Source: Prorocentrum cordatum | Lineage: Eukaryota > Sar > Dinophyceae > Prorocentrales > Prorocentraceae | DNA length: 64,000 bases | Assembly: GCA_963575745.1 (NCBI GenBank) | Contig: CAUYUJ010019619.1 | Span: 57,501-121,500 of the forward strand | Direction of reading: 5' to 3' | Shown here: positions 54,191 through 64,000 of the stretch, one piece after another | Position numbering within the stretch: the first letter of the stretch is position 1 | Layout: each line of letters starts with the position of its first letter | Made by a program: the position numbers and the translations under genes | The notes under the pieces: generated by a model | What the model was told of the DNA's origin: nothing | Database searches by the model: none | The model's input: only the letters and a program-made list of their open reading frames with translations

Positions 54191-54647
54191 CGCGACCCAA
54201 GCAACGCTCGGGCCTAAACGGCGGTGGCAACGGAGGAGGATGAGGTCGGGGAGGGATATTCACATCATAGCGTAGCATTGCATGGCATACCATAACCAAC
54301 ATCATGGTTCGCGGTACTGAGTTCATTGTGAGGTCGTGTGATGCTGAGTTAATTGTGAGGCTGTCTCGAGCGAACGCAGACGACGATGTTAACGCATCTC
54401 ATTTTCAAGTTCACATCCCCAAGTAACTCTGAAACAACGCATGCATTGCTGCATGCACCCATGAGTGCACAGCGCGAAACGATTCGCGACGCAGCCACGC
54501 CCCCTCACCCGAATCGCCCCCTCACCTGAATCGCACCCCCCCCCCCTCCCCCCATTTGTGCGCGCTGCTGTTTCTGGACCGAGGCCCCCTGGGGGGCCCC
54601 TTTCTCCTCCCAGGGGGGCGTGGCCGCGCGCGGTGGCGCGCGCGGCC

Positions 54648-54720
54648 ATGGCGTGCCATGACAGCGCCGAGGCGCTGAGCCGCCTGCACGAGGACTGCTG
54701 GGGTGAGAGCCACAGGAGAA
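54648..54720 (+). CDS. Possible first exon of the plus-strand repeat-protein gene
   Basis: ATG at 54648 opens MACHDSAEALSRLHEDCWG, a mixed-composition peptide, before the frame runs into GGA repeats. It could be spliced to the exon that starts near 54862; donor and acceptor were not fixed. Confidence 0.35.
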
Positions 54721-54724
54721 GGAT

Positions 54725-54860
54725 GAAGGGGGATGAGGAGGACGAGGAGGAAGACGAGGATGATGGGGAGGAAGAGGAGGAGGAGAAGGAATAGGAGGAG
54801 GAGGAGGAGGAGGAGGAGGGGGAGGAGGAGGAGGAGGAGGAGGAGGAGGAGGAGGGAGGT
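54725..54860. repeat. GGA microsatellite
   Basis: (GGA)n with GAGGAC/GATGAT interruptions, immediately before the plus-strand repeat-protein exon; probably intronic. Confidence 0.8.
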
Positions 54861-54861
54861 G

Positions 54862-55916
54862 GGCGGACTTTCGCCCTCCATACAGGAGCTCCAGCGGGAG
54901 CGGCGGATCACAGACAGGCTGCTCGACGTCACCGAGCTCTTGATTAAGGGCTACGACAACATTGGCTACGACAACAGTGGCTACGACAACAGTGGCTACG
55001 ACAAAGGCTACGACAAGGGCTACGACAAAGGCTACGACAAGGGCTACGACAAAGGCTACGACAAGGGCTACGACACGGGCTACGACAGTGATGGCAAGGG
55101 CTACGACGACGGTGGCAAGGGTTACGACGATGGCAAGGGCAAGGGCTACGACGGTGGCAAGGGCAAGGGCTACGACAGTGGCAAGGGCCGCGAGAATGAC
55201 GGCAGCGGCAAGGGCCGCGACAAAGACGGCGACAGCGGCAAGGGCCACATCAGGCTGGCGAAGGAGCAGCGTGACGGGCTGCAGGACATGATGTCGGACA
55301 GCGGCAAGGCCGACGACAAGGGCGACGGCGGCGCGGGCAGCGCCAAGGGCGCTCGAGCAAGGGCTTCGACAAAGGCTACGACGGCGGCAAGGGCAGCGAC
55401 AAAGGCTACGACCCGTACGGCAGCTCGAGCAAGGGCTACGACACGGTCTACGACACGGGCTACGTCAATGGCTACGACAAGGGCTACGACAAGGGCTACG
55501 AAAAGGGCTACGACGATGGCAAGGGTGCTGATGGCATCGGTCGCGGATGTACAAGCTACGACGGTGGCACGGGCATCGACGACGAGGCCATGGGCTACTA
55601 CGACGGTGGCAAGGGCTACGATGGTAGCAAGGGCAGCACCGACGGTGACAGGGTCTACGACGGTGGCCAGGGCTACGACGATGGCGAGGGCTACAACGGT
55701 GGCAAGAGCATTAACGACGGTGGTAAGGGCAAGGCGACGGCCCTCGACAGCGGCGGGGGCTACGATGGCGGCAAGGGCCCCGACGAGGGCAAGGGCGCGA
55801 GCATGGGCAGGGACGCCGATGTGCCGAACAGCGGCATGCGCGACGATGGCCCTCCGCATCTTGAACTGAGTTCTGTTACTGAGTCCCCGCCGCCAGCGGG
55901 GCCAGATTCGGACTGA
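54862..55916 (+). pseudogene. Gly-Tyr-Asp / Lys-Gly repeat protein, frame broken once
   Basis: Opens with GGLSPSIQELQRERRITDRL and LDVTELLIKGYDN, then GYDKGYDKGYDKG repeats, then GHIRLAKEQRDGLQDMMSDS, the block shared with the minus-strand gene at 52730-54001. At about 55345-55355 the sensible frame shifts by one base: continuing in the next frame gives SSKGFDKGYDGGKGSDKGYD and further repeats to the stop at 55916 (ending ESPPPAGPDSD), while the original frame degenerates to Ala/Thr/Arg. Either a 1-bp sequencing or real indel (GGCGCTCGAGC context) or an unrecognised intron. Divergently oriented with its paralogue. Confidence 0.55.
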
Positions 55917-55990
55917 GCACGCGAGGCAAAAATAGAATAGAGATTGGAGGGAGAGGGAAGGGGAGGTGGGAAGGCGAAGAGGGAGTGGAG

Positions 55991-57469
55991 CTACTGGAAG
56001 CTAAGCGTCGTCTGGCGCATCTCCCGTCGGCGAGTGAAAACAGAGGGCGGCCCATCACCTGGTGGCGAACCATCGCCTGGCGAACCATCACCTGGCGGCG
56101 AACCATCGCCTGGCGAACCATCGCCTGGTGGCGAGCCATCGCCTGGTGGCGAGCCATCGCCTGGTGGCGAGCCATCGCCTGCTGCGACTGGCGGGTCATA
56201 GTACTCCTCGGACCCATCAGCTTCAGCCTCATCACGTGCCTCGTTATCTAAGCGATCACGAAGGGATTGGGCTGCGTTGTTGATGTACGTGGGAGTCCAA
56301 TCGTCCACTCGCTCCTGCAGACGCTTGCCGTCGACCACCATGAACACCGTCCTGCGACGTTTGTCGCATTTCACACCTTCCACCCCTGCTGGTGCTGACC
56401 GCAAGCGATGTGTTGCCTCCTGACTGCATGAAACCGCTGCTGCGATAGATGCAACCCGTATGTACTCAAGTCACGTTGGCGTACATTCGACCCACACCTT
56501 CTTAGTAGCATTCAGCTCAAACAGAAGCTTCAAGGTAACTGCATCGTGATGCACATGCTCATCACCATGGTCGCACTGGGCTGCGGGCATATATATCGAG
56601 ACAGTTTCTGGTAGACCACCATCCCGTTAGGGCACATGTCTAGAATGCGTTCTCTTCTACGCCCTTCATCCCCTTGGGGGAGTGGTTTGCCTGGACGGTG
56701 GTTCCAAGAGGGGCTCATATATACTTCAAGATGCCCACGGATATGTCCCAATATCACGCGATGCCTCAACATGCAGGCATGGATATCACGCGACCCAAGA
56801 TTGCCCAAACTTGTCCAAGATATCACGCGATCCAAGATTGCCCAAGAAGTCTCAAGGTCAAGAGATCGATCCAAGAGTGGCCCAAGAGCGGCCTATTCAC
56901 GCAAGCGAATTAAGGTATCTCCTATTCCTCCTCCTCATCCTTTTTTTGTCATCCTTATGCTCCTTCCTCCCCCCCCTTTCCCTCCTCCCATTTCTCCTCC
57001 ACCACCCCCCTCTGTTTCAGCCCCTCCTCCTCGCCCCCCTCCCCCGCCACTCCACCTCATCATCCAATGTATCATCCTCCTCCTCTCCTTCCCCCTCCCC
57101 TGGTGGGAATACGCGAAGCGTCCACGATTGCGACATATCCAGAGAACACCTATTGTTCTTAATGACGCTGGCCCTGTCGCAATCTTGCTGAAGCAATGGG
57201 TCGGCCTGCTTCAAGTGATCCCAAATGGCCTCGGTGCAAGCGGCGTTGCGCATCTTCAAGATCTGATCGAAAAACGAATTTGCCGCCAGAGGCGATTGGC
57301 TCTTGGTGGGGTTGGGCACAGATATAAATGTTTGCAGCTGCCGATCCGCTCTCGACAGCTCCACGAAGAGCCCCCCTGCCGTATGCATCACCGCCCTCGG
57401 GACCCATGGCTCGCGATCCTTAAGGCCGCCCCCCTCGATGACCGTGCGGAGCTGCACGCTCGCTGCCAT
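55991..57469 (-). CDS. Two-exon (or more) hypothetical protein with GDGSPP repeats
   Basis: The first exon starts at the ATG at 57469 (MAASVQLRTVIEGGGLKDRE) and runs to about 57120 through SPLAANSFFDQILKMRNAAC and HLKQADPLLQQDCDRASVIK. The last exon, about 56427-55991, enters after TCAG at EATHRLRSAPAGVEGVKCDK. It carries VFMVVDGKRLQERVDDWTPT, NAAQSLRDRLDNEARDEAEA, seven GDGSPP/GDGSP repeats, and ends RREMRQTTLSFQ. The ~0.7-kb between them holds a diverged member of the dispersed repeat and is read as an intron. The exact splice sites are not set. The tail is loosely reminiscent of a PCNA-binding box but lacks the double aromatic. Function unknown. Confidence 0.5.
56680..57130. repeat. Diverged relative of the dispersed 0.9-kb repeat
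   Basis: GATTGCCCAAACTTGTCCAAGA / GATCCAAGATTGCCCAAGA blocks resemble the GATGGCCCAAGA lattice at 8155-9035. The right end GGAATACGCGAAGCGTC(C) matches GGGATACGCGAAGCGTC at 9009. CTC-rich DNA fills 56910-57090. Probably intronic in the minus-strand gene. Confidence 0.5.
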
Positions 57470-57687
57470 CTGCAGCTGCAGTGCGTGCGCAGATGCAAAG
57501 TGCACTCGCTTGGGCACAGCCAAACGCCTGCGGGCCGATGCAATGGACAATTGCAGACGAGTCCGATGCGTGTTGACGCAATGATGCAACGGTTGCAGAG
57601 GAACGATACCGACGATGCTTTCATACATTTCATAAACACCCCCCACGACACATGGTATGTGTAACCGGTGCTGCCAACACGCGAGCC

Positions 57688-60118
57688 TCATCGCTTCCTG
57701 GCCTTCTTAGCCGCGGGCGCAGCAGGCACATCGTCTACCTTGCGCTTGGGCATGGGCGATGCCAGCTGGGCGCTAAGGACATCGCCCTTGTTGATGGCGC
57801 ACTTGTTTGTCAAAATTGGTACATGCGCTGATGGGACAGCTGTAGACTTGACGGTCTTGAGCTTCATGTTGGGGGGTGCCGTGCTCACCTGAATCCTGTA
57901 CGAGCCAGAAGGGGATGACGAGCGAAGACGGTGCCTGCTTCAGCCCTCCAACGCCAGTGTTCGTCTCAGCCTTAGGCATCTTGATGCCACCACTGGGGGC
58001 CAACGCGATATTGAACGTCAATCCCTTGGGGTCCTTGTATGTCTTCATGAACACATGCCCACACTGAACTATATCAGTCTGCTTCTTCAAGTAGATTGCC
58101 GAAGAGAGTGGGACAAGCACCAGCTCTTCAGCCTCAAACGAACGCGTTACGGTGAGAGCACGAAGCTTAACAGGCGTAATCACGCCACTCAAGTACTTGA
58201 GACAGTTGCCGTTCTGGCTGTATACATCATCCAAGGCCAGCCTGATTTTGGCCTCCTCGATACCCCACTGGTAATCGACAGACTTGAGGGGGCCATGATC
58301 AGCGAACTTGTCGATCGTTTCCTCTATGGGGGAGCAGCGGGAAAAAAAGATGAGACATGACGACGCAGAGCCAAATGAGATGAGGGAACGACGAACGAGA
58401 ATTCAAAGGTGTGGGGGTGTATATGCATTCCACATGCATTGCGACGAGGTCGCAAGACTGTCCTTCATAATCGTGGACACGACGAACTTGCCACGTAAGA
58501 AGTCGTCGATGGGGTGGCATGTCGCACTGCCCGTGGCCTGAAGCTTCAACTTCACGCCAGTCGCAGCGTCGATGGAGATCAGCTCGTAAATGTTCTCACC
58601 CAAGGTGTCGCTCGCCAAGGCGACTTTGGCGCCAACCTCAAACCCCTTGTCACTGAGCTTGTCCACTTGGTTCGACCACTTGCCCGAAGCGGTGTACTCT
58701 TTCACATCTGAGCTACGCGCCTGCCCTGTCACGGCTTTGGATGCGCCCTCGCGACCGATCTGCTTCCATGGGCTAGCAACTGCTTTGCCAACGTGCGTTG
58801 CCAACGCAGTGGTGAAGCTGACCCCGATGTCATTCAGCGTCTTGCAAGTGCCTAAGCGCTCATCGGGCTTGTTGAACACGAAATGAACTACGCGAACGTC
58901 AGTCAATCCCACGATGGTGCCGTAGGCGACCGTGTCTGCCGTGATGCCCTCACCGCATGCGATCTGTCGCACTTTCTGAAGAAATTCATCGGCCACCATT
59001 ACAATCGTAGACTTCTTATCGCTCGACAAGGCGGTCACGTCGCCTGGCTTCAAAAGCATATGATGGCCATCCCTCGCGAACTTACCCGTCGCACATGTCA
59101 TCGCCTTCATGCATGCGAGCTTGAATGTCGCAGCGGCCCCCTCATGCTTGATCTGCACCTCGGCGAGAGACTTCGCCATTGAACCCGTGACCACGCACTG
59201 GGTGACCACGCACTGGGAGGTCAGCTGCCGCGAGAAGTCGCGAAGCTCGTTCAGAAAGATCGGGTTGCCGAGGCCGCCAGACAACTCCTTCACATATTTT
59301 ACTAAGCCATCGATCTCCCCAGGAAAGAGAGAGCCTGCGCGAGTCGCCTCGCGGATCACACTATCCCAATCGATCATGGTGCCACCCGTGTGGTGTCGGT
59401 TGGCAATTGCTGCGATCTTGTACATGAGACTCATGCGAGATTCGCATCTGGCAATTTGTTGGCCTGCATTGCCAGCCTCCTGAGCAAGATTACTAATCCA
59501 CGGGAACTCCTTCACGAACTCGTACCGAAAGACCTTCCACTCAATTCCTTCGTCACACGCCTTAGCGTAGTCTGGTTGAACCTCCCGTAACCTCGTCAGT
59601 GACAATTTCCCTTGGTGCGAGATTCTGTCGAAACGCTCTGGCATGACCGTGGGTACTGGAACCCCTGCGTTGATGCAACGCAAACCCATGGATGTGTGGC
59701 CGCACGTATAGGATGCGAACTTTGCATCGCAATCATACTGCGGCAGCTGGCCCGCTGAGTCCTCCATTATTTTGAAATTGAAGTTCTTGATTGTATTGTA
59801 CTCAGGCGTGCCCACTGGTGGAAGTTCCATGCAAGCTGGATTCTGGAGGGCTGAGTTCTTGAATCCATTTTTGAAGATCTTGGAAATCAAATCCATAACC
59901 TCGCTCGGAATGATTCCATCTCCGTAACGATTCTCTGTGCACACCATCATATACTTCGAGTGTATTTTTTCTACCCTCAGGCAGTCTATGCCTCTTGCAA
60001 TGCTGCATACGTCTTCAAGTAATGAGACCACCGCTGCATCAGGATGCAAGTACATGTCCTTGATGGCCATCATCTTGGGGCGGACCTCCGCGATCTGCTG
60101 TTCACGGGAGGCGTTCAT
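57688..60118 (-). pseudogene. Large spliced gene of unknown family, frame broken by a 7-bp insertion
   Basis: Exon 1 58463-60118 begins MNASREQQIAEVRPKMMAIK and includes CGHTSMGLRCINAGVPVP, FVKEFPWISNLAQEAGNAGQ and RDGHHMLLKPGDVTAL. Intron 58322-58462 (141 bp) starts GA and ends AG; phase 0, giving VSTIMK then ETIDKFADHGPLKS. Exon 2 58321-57688 continues through DDVYSQNGNCLKYLSGVITP and APSSLVIPFWLVQ. Skipping 7 bases (57889-57895, GATTCAG) then restores VSTAPPNMKLKTVKSTAVP and a basic C-terminus PMPKRKVDD...KKARKR that looks like a bipartite nuclear signal. Without the insertion the product would be about 760 residues. Read as is, a frameshifted tail runs to 57773. An upstream ATG at 60184 is possible. 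No known domain recognised. Confidence 0.6.
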
Positions 60119-60427
60119 CACGCCGCGTGCAGGAGGACGCCACAAGCGCCAGCAGCAATCCTCGCCCAAACGGCTGGAGCCCAAACTCTAGTGACATTCA
60201 AAAACATGTGCAACAGAGGGTTGCGAATTCGAAATGATATGTTGCATTTGCAATGCACAACATTCTTGTAACGCTCGATACAATATTCTGAATGCGTTCG
60301 CACGCAAGTCTGGATCATGATTTCCGATATGCGTGATCCCGAAAATCCAAACACATGCATGCGTTTCTGGAGGCAACATCCAAGGAAAACCCGATGCAGC
60401 AGCTCTGTTTTCAAGTAAGCATGTAAA

Positions 60428-60456
60428 AGTTAGCGAAGTTAGCAACTTCGCTAACT
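60428..60456. repeat. Perfect 13-bp hairpin
   Basis: AGTTAGCGAAGTT (60428-60440), loop AGC, AACTTCGCTAACT (60444-60456). It lies in an AT-rich stretch beside array C, among other GTTAG/CTAAC motifs. Confidence 0.9.
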
Positions 60457-60606
60457 CAAGCTATCTACCTCCAAATGCACCGCCCGAGTTAGCCGACTTA
60501 GTAACATTACTAATGGTTATAACTTACTTGCAACCTAGTTGCAACTTACTTATAACCTACTTACATGTGCTGCTAACAATTAGTAAGGCCGAGGGCCTTC
60601 AGGCGG
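60457..60606. repeat. Border of minisatellite array C (inverted CGCCTGAAGGCCCT module)
   Basis: TTAGTAA, AACTTACTTGCAACC and AACTTACTTATAACC repeats lead into AGGGCCTTCAGGCG, the reverse complement of the first 14 bases of the array B border at 44136. Confidence 0.75.
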
Positions 60607-60835
60607 GCATCAGTCCGGGATCAGTCCGGGGTCAGTCTGGGAATTTTCCGGGAACAGTCTGGGAACATTCCGGGGTCAGTCGGGGGTCAGTCCGGGGCCA
60701 GTCTGAGCTCCGTGCGGGGTCCGTTTGGGCCGGGGTCAGTCCGGGGTCGGATCTGGGGTCTGCCTGAGGTCTGTCCGGGGTCTGTCCGGAGTCAGTCTGG
60801 GGCCAGCCTGGGTCAGTCCAGACTGACCGTGGATA
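60607..60835. repeat. Degenerate 11-bp minisatellite array C
   Basis: About twenty units related to GGGGTCAGTCC, much more diverged than arrays A and B (GGGATCAGTCC, GGGGTCTGTCC, GGGAACAGTCT). It fades out at about 60835. No array-A-type palindromic border is seen on the far side. Confidence 0.85.
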
Positions 60836-61200
60836 GTCCTGGATCCCGGAGTGACCTGCAGGATTGACTGTGCAGACCGACCCTTGAATGACTCCGTGTA
60901 TATGGAGCCTGGTCGGATCGAATTCAGCGCAGCCGAGCCGACCGCCACATTGCGAGGCGCACGCGTATGTGGGAAGGGCGAATGGAAAGGAGATCGGAGA
61001 GTATGTTACTGCATGGGACATGATAATGCAAGCGGGCCGATCTAGTTTTCGGAATTGCAGAGGTCGGGGACCGAAACTTCCGATCTAGTTTAGCCGAGAC
61101 CTAGTTTCACCGATTCTATTTTTAACGAGCGGAGCGTAAGCCTTTTAAGCCCTATGAGCACGATAGGCCCTATAAACCTAGAAGCCCTAGAAGCCCTATG
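60836..61200. other. Spacer without gene
   Basis: Unique sequence. 61139-61205 has repeated TAAGCC/GAAGCCCTA motifs (CCTAGAAGCCCTAGAAGCCC). No coding or RNA feature supported. Confidence 0.5.
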
Positions 61201-61379
61201 ATTCCTATCTCCTTCGCGAAAAGCAGGCATCAGAAGAAGGGCTCCGACAGCATCTAGGCCTCACGCGCTCAAAATCCGATGCTACAGCAGGGGCAGCAAA
61301 GTCACCCAGGCCTACTCTGCACGCCACAGGGCGGGAGTCGCCCTAGCAGCACAAACGCTCACATCACCCCTGGTTTATG

Positions 61380-62250
61380 TCACTTTTTAGCTGACGGCAC
61401 GCCGGGAGAGCAAGAACAACGAACTGAGCAACAGCGGCGACTCTTCCTCCAAGCACCGCCTGCGAAAGGGGAAAGTCGCTGCCGCCAGCGCAGCCACCAG
61501 CAGACCTCACAGGGTCGGGTACTGCAGCAGGTTTCCTGGCAGCGTCCCCCGTGATGCTGCCACCGCCAGGGTTGCAGCTAGCGTCGCAGGCGTTTGCAGG
61601 TGGGATGCATTGCGGGGCGTGTTGCCCGGGCGCCGACGGGCACCCCGGAGGCATGCGATGGCATGAAACCCACGATCGGCGAGCAGTTGAGGGGCGATGT
61701 CAGCCCAAGCAATGAGCGGCCTAGGTCAACTTCCAGATAGCAGATTCTCTTCTGTCCGACTCCGGCGTCCGGCGCCTCTCCGTCTCCGACTCCGGCTCTT
61801 CTAATCCCGGCTGCTCAAAGTACCAACTCCAGAGTCTGAGAGGCCAACATATGCGCCCCGGCGCCAACCCGCTGCACCCGCGTGGGTGCCTTCCGCGGGA
61901 CTCTATTCAGTGTATTCAGTATTCAGTCAGCCCAGGGGTCCAGGGACACGTCAAGAGGGCCCCGAACACCCCGACTGCCTCGATCGACGCGCTCCGGGGG
62001 CTCTTCGACCGCAGGGACGCCTTCACGGAGCAGCTGAAAGCGCTCGAGAAAAGATGTTGGTTTCGGGTGTCAGGCCGTTCTCTGGGTCGTACGAGACACC
62101 CCACATAGACAGCGTTCACATGGGCATTGACGAATCAGCGACAGTCGGCATTGCCAATCTGTCTGCTCGGGATGTCAAGAGGAAGTTGTCAAAGTACCTT
62201 GCAGCGCAATGGCGCGTTGATCTGAAGGTTTGAGCTGAACAGCAGCAGGT
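61380..62250 (+). pseudogene. Decayed coding islands, possible retroelement first ORF
   Basis: Plus-strand segments with sensible composition occur in shifting frames. One near 61960-62050 reads TPTASIDALRGLFDRRDAFT then EQLKALEK. A frameshift leads to KMLVSGVRPFSGSYETPHID and ANLSARDVKRKLSKYLAAQW, stopping after RVDLKV (62231). The heptad-like EQLKALEK and the basic segment would fit a coiled-coil nucleic-acid-binding ORF1, but this is a guess from composition and context. Confidence 0.3.
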
Positions 62251-62893
62251 GAAGACTAAGTGTTCGAAGGACCGCTTAGTGACGCAATGTCCCGCGGTTG
62301 AGTCGATCAGAGCCTCCCCAGTTCAGTTTTGGGTAATCGATGATGACGATGCTGTCTCGCTTGGTCACTCCACCGTGCTGCAGCCGCGCCTGGCCGCCAT
62401 ATGCATGAAGATTGTGGACCAGGCGTCGGCTCGCAAGCAGAAGAAGATCGACCAACAGCGGAGGGAAGAGGCCAAACGCAAGCAGATCGCAGATGAGATG
62501 TCCAGCAAGCCACATCCAGAGCTCCTGAATCACGCGATCGACTCGCGGACCCATGCTGCGAGAAAGACTCGGTCCACTATCCCTTCAGAGATTCCATCGT
62601 CGGCGCCTTCCTCATGGTGCAACACAGCAGCCTTTGGAGATGTAGCCTTTGGGATTTTATCTTCGGACGCAGTGTCGACGCCCCAAAACAAACAGCCAGC
62701 CCAACGCGGGCCGCGGAGGGACAGGCAAGGGCAAAGCGATCGTCAAGGGCAAGGCGAACGGCAAGGGCAAGGCGCTCGACAACGGCAAGGACAAAGGAAA
62801 GGGAAAGGGACACCGAAAGAAAAGCCGACCCCGCAAGGCAAGGACAGAACAGGCAGTCTGGCCCCGAATCCCAAGCCGAATAACACAGCCTAG
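62249..62893 (+). pseudogene. Basic Lys-Gly-rich coding remnant
   Basis: The frame reads VKTKCSKDRLVTQCPAVESI, FWVIDDDDAVSLGHSTVLQP and ASARKQKKIDQQRREEAKRK. In the frame of 62649-62939 the tail is a KGKANGKGKALDNGKDKGKG repeat ending KPKARGQRGNG, which looks more protein-like than the first frame's tail, so a frameshift near 62640-62720 is likely. Strongly basic; possibly the nucleic-acid-binding part of the same element as 61380-62250. A stop separates them. Whether it was ever one ORF is unknown. Confidence 0.35.
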
Positions 62894-63389
62894 AGCCAAA
62901 CCCAAGCCCAAAGCTCGTGGGCAGCGCGGAAATGGTTGAGGCTACAACACATCAGGGAAGGGCATCGGCGATCTGGTCGCCACTGGGATCGTCCGTTCAC
63001 GTCTTCATGCCCTCCGAATTGTTGCCACCGCCAGGCAGTCATCGCTGAATTCCAATCGTTGGTCTTGTTGACGTTGAGCAGCCTGTTGAGCAACCTGTTG
63101 ACGTGCGGCAAAGGTTATCCTGGGGTCGACCTGTGCGACCTGATGAAGAAGACCACTGCGGTGCCGTAGCTGAGCAGTGCGAACTGGACTGTGGGGTATC
63201 TACGCCGATGTCATCGTAATCACGTTTTTGTTGTACCCGTAAGCCGCCGCTACATCAACTAAGCTGAAGCCGAGGAAATTTGACCCGCTTAGCGACAACA
63301 TTTTTCTGGAGATGGACCTCGAGAGTGGTGTTTCTTGGCTGAGAGACCTACTATCACCCGCCACATTCCTGGTTAAGCCCCTCAGCCGC

Positions 63390-63930
63390 ATGCTCCCTTC
63401 ATGGAGGAATTGGTGAGATCTGTGTGGGACGCGTGCGTGAGAACACAGATCCGTCATGGCTCGTCTCCAGCACCCCCAAAGGTCACCACGTCCGCCTTGC
63501 GGGTTTTGCGGCATGGCGTTTGGAGTGTTCCTACAGACAAGGACAGCGGCTTCGTTTTATGTCACAAACTGAAGCTGCATGGTTTTCGTTTCCAGTTTTC
63601 GGAATCCTGCGTGGCGCCGCGAGCTTGGCGCGCATTGTTTCGACATGCGCGCGCGAGACGCTGGCGACGAATATTTGGAGATGTACAAGGGCATTTGCAG
63701 CATCGGAAGAGACACCGGGACAAAGATCTGTTGAGAGCTCTGGTCAGCAGTTCTTCGGATGCTGGCGCCATCCGGCCCAGGGCCTCCGCCGCAGCCAAGA
63801 CCCCCAAGGCCCAGGGGAATTGTACGGCACGGCTCCTTCACTGCATGCGCCCGCGGAACCCATTTGTTCCAACCACGCGGTACGTGAGCCATCTTTTACG
63901 CCAGTAGATTCTCTGAATCCCCCAAATTTC
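63390..63930 (+). pseudogene. Remnant resembling the N-terminal part of a LINE-type reverse transcriptase polyprotein
   Basis: Frame 63401-63907 has LRVLRHGVWSVPTDKDSGFV. A W-x-[VL]-P-[TS]-D-K-D-x-G-F motif precedes the reverse transcriptase domain in retroelement proteins I associate with dinoflagellates (recollection, not a search). Downstream the sensible frame changes: GDEYLEMYKGICSIGRDTG near 63662-63720 is in another frame. No YxDD catalytic motif is in the window, which ends at 64000. Decayed. Confidence 0.35.
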
Positions 63931-64000
63931 TGCAAGCATTGCGGCATCAATCGTTCACACCGCGCGTGGCCATCATAAAGATAGACATACAAAATTGTTT

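Noticed and set aside
56000-56030. PCNA-interacting (PIP) box at the protein end RQTTLSFQ
   Set aside because: Has Q-x-x-L but lacks the two aromatic residues at positions 7 and 8 of the consensus; not enough for a call.
57889-57895. 7-nt GA...AG micro-intron
   Set aside because: Too short to be spliced; an insertion or footprint is the simpler explanation.

Overview
The window looks like nuclear DNA of a dinoflagellate (Prorocentrum- or Symbiodiniaceae-like); that assignment is an inference. There are no bacterial-style operons. Coding islands are GC-rich and broken by introns. Four introns could be placed to the base because the reading frame continues across them, and all four start with GA or GC instead of GT, end in AG and have a G after the acceptor. 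That boundary pattern is characteristic of dinoflagellates. A multi-exon gene also carries a W-V...R-x-NP-x-NP-R module that I recognise from lineage-specific dinoflagellate protein families. Most of the remaining DNA is microsatellite, minisatellite or palindromic repeat.

Layout. 1-2640 is repeats only: an 11-bp minisatellite, a palindromic border and trinucleotide tracts. 3408-23038 is a ~19.7-kb unit that appears again, nearly identical, at 23139-42800. The two copies meet exactly at a 100-N gap (23039-23138). The likeliest reading is two unmerged contigs or haplotypes of one locus, not a biological tandem duplication. The unit holds minus-strand genes: a spliced DDE transposase-like gene (2644-5127, complete only in the first copy), a ~12-exon gene of a dinoflagellate family (5882-11719), two smaller coding pieces (14030-14452, 15479-15790) and a multi-exon gene with a zinc-ribbon-like exon (16299-22724). 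Introns and spacers hold three TGACGTCA-rich arrays and two diverged copies of a ~0.9-kb dispersed repeat.

42766-44215 is AT satellite followed by a second 11-bp array with its palindromic border. 44384-46578 is a second, distant transposase-like gene split by a 71-A homopolymer. 47020-48426 is a gene of unknown function. 49464-51062 is a head-to-head pair of small helical proteins that share an intron position. 52217-52509 is an array of eight hairpins with an exact 33-bp period. 52730-55916 is a second head-to-head pair encoding Gly-Tyr-Asp/Lys-Gly repeat proteins. 55991-57469 and 57688-60118 are two further minus-strand spliced genes, the second broken by a 7-bp insertion. 60428-60835 is a third 11-bp array with its border. 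61200-64000 holds decayed plus-strand coding islands that look like an old non-LTR retroelement.

No rRNA, tRNA or CRISPR could be supported. The genes do not form a recognisable pathway. The shared theme is mobile or multicopy lineage-specific families embedded in repeats.
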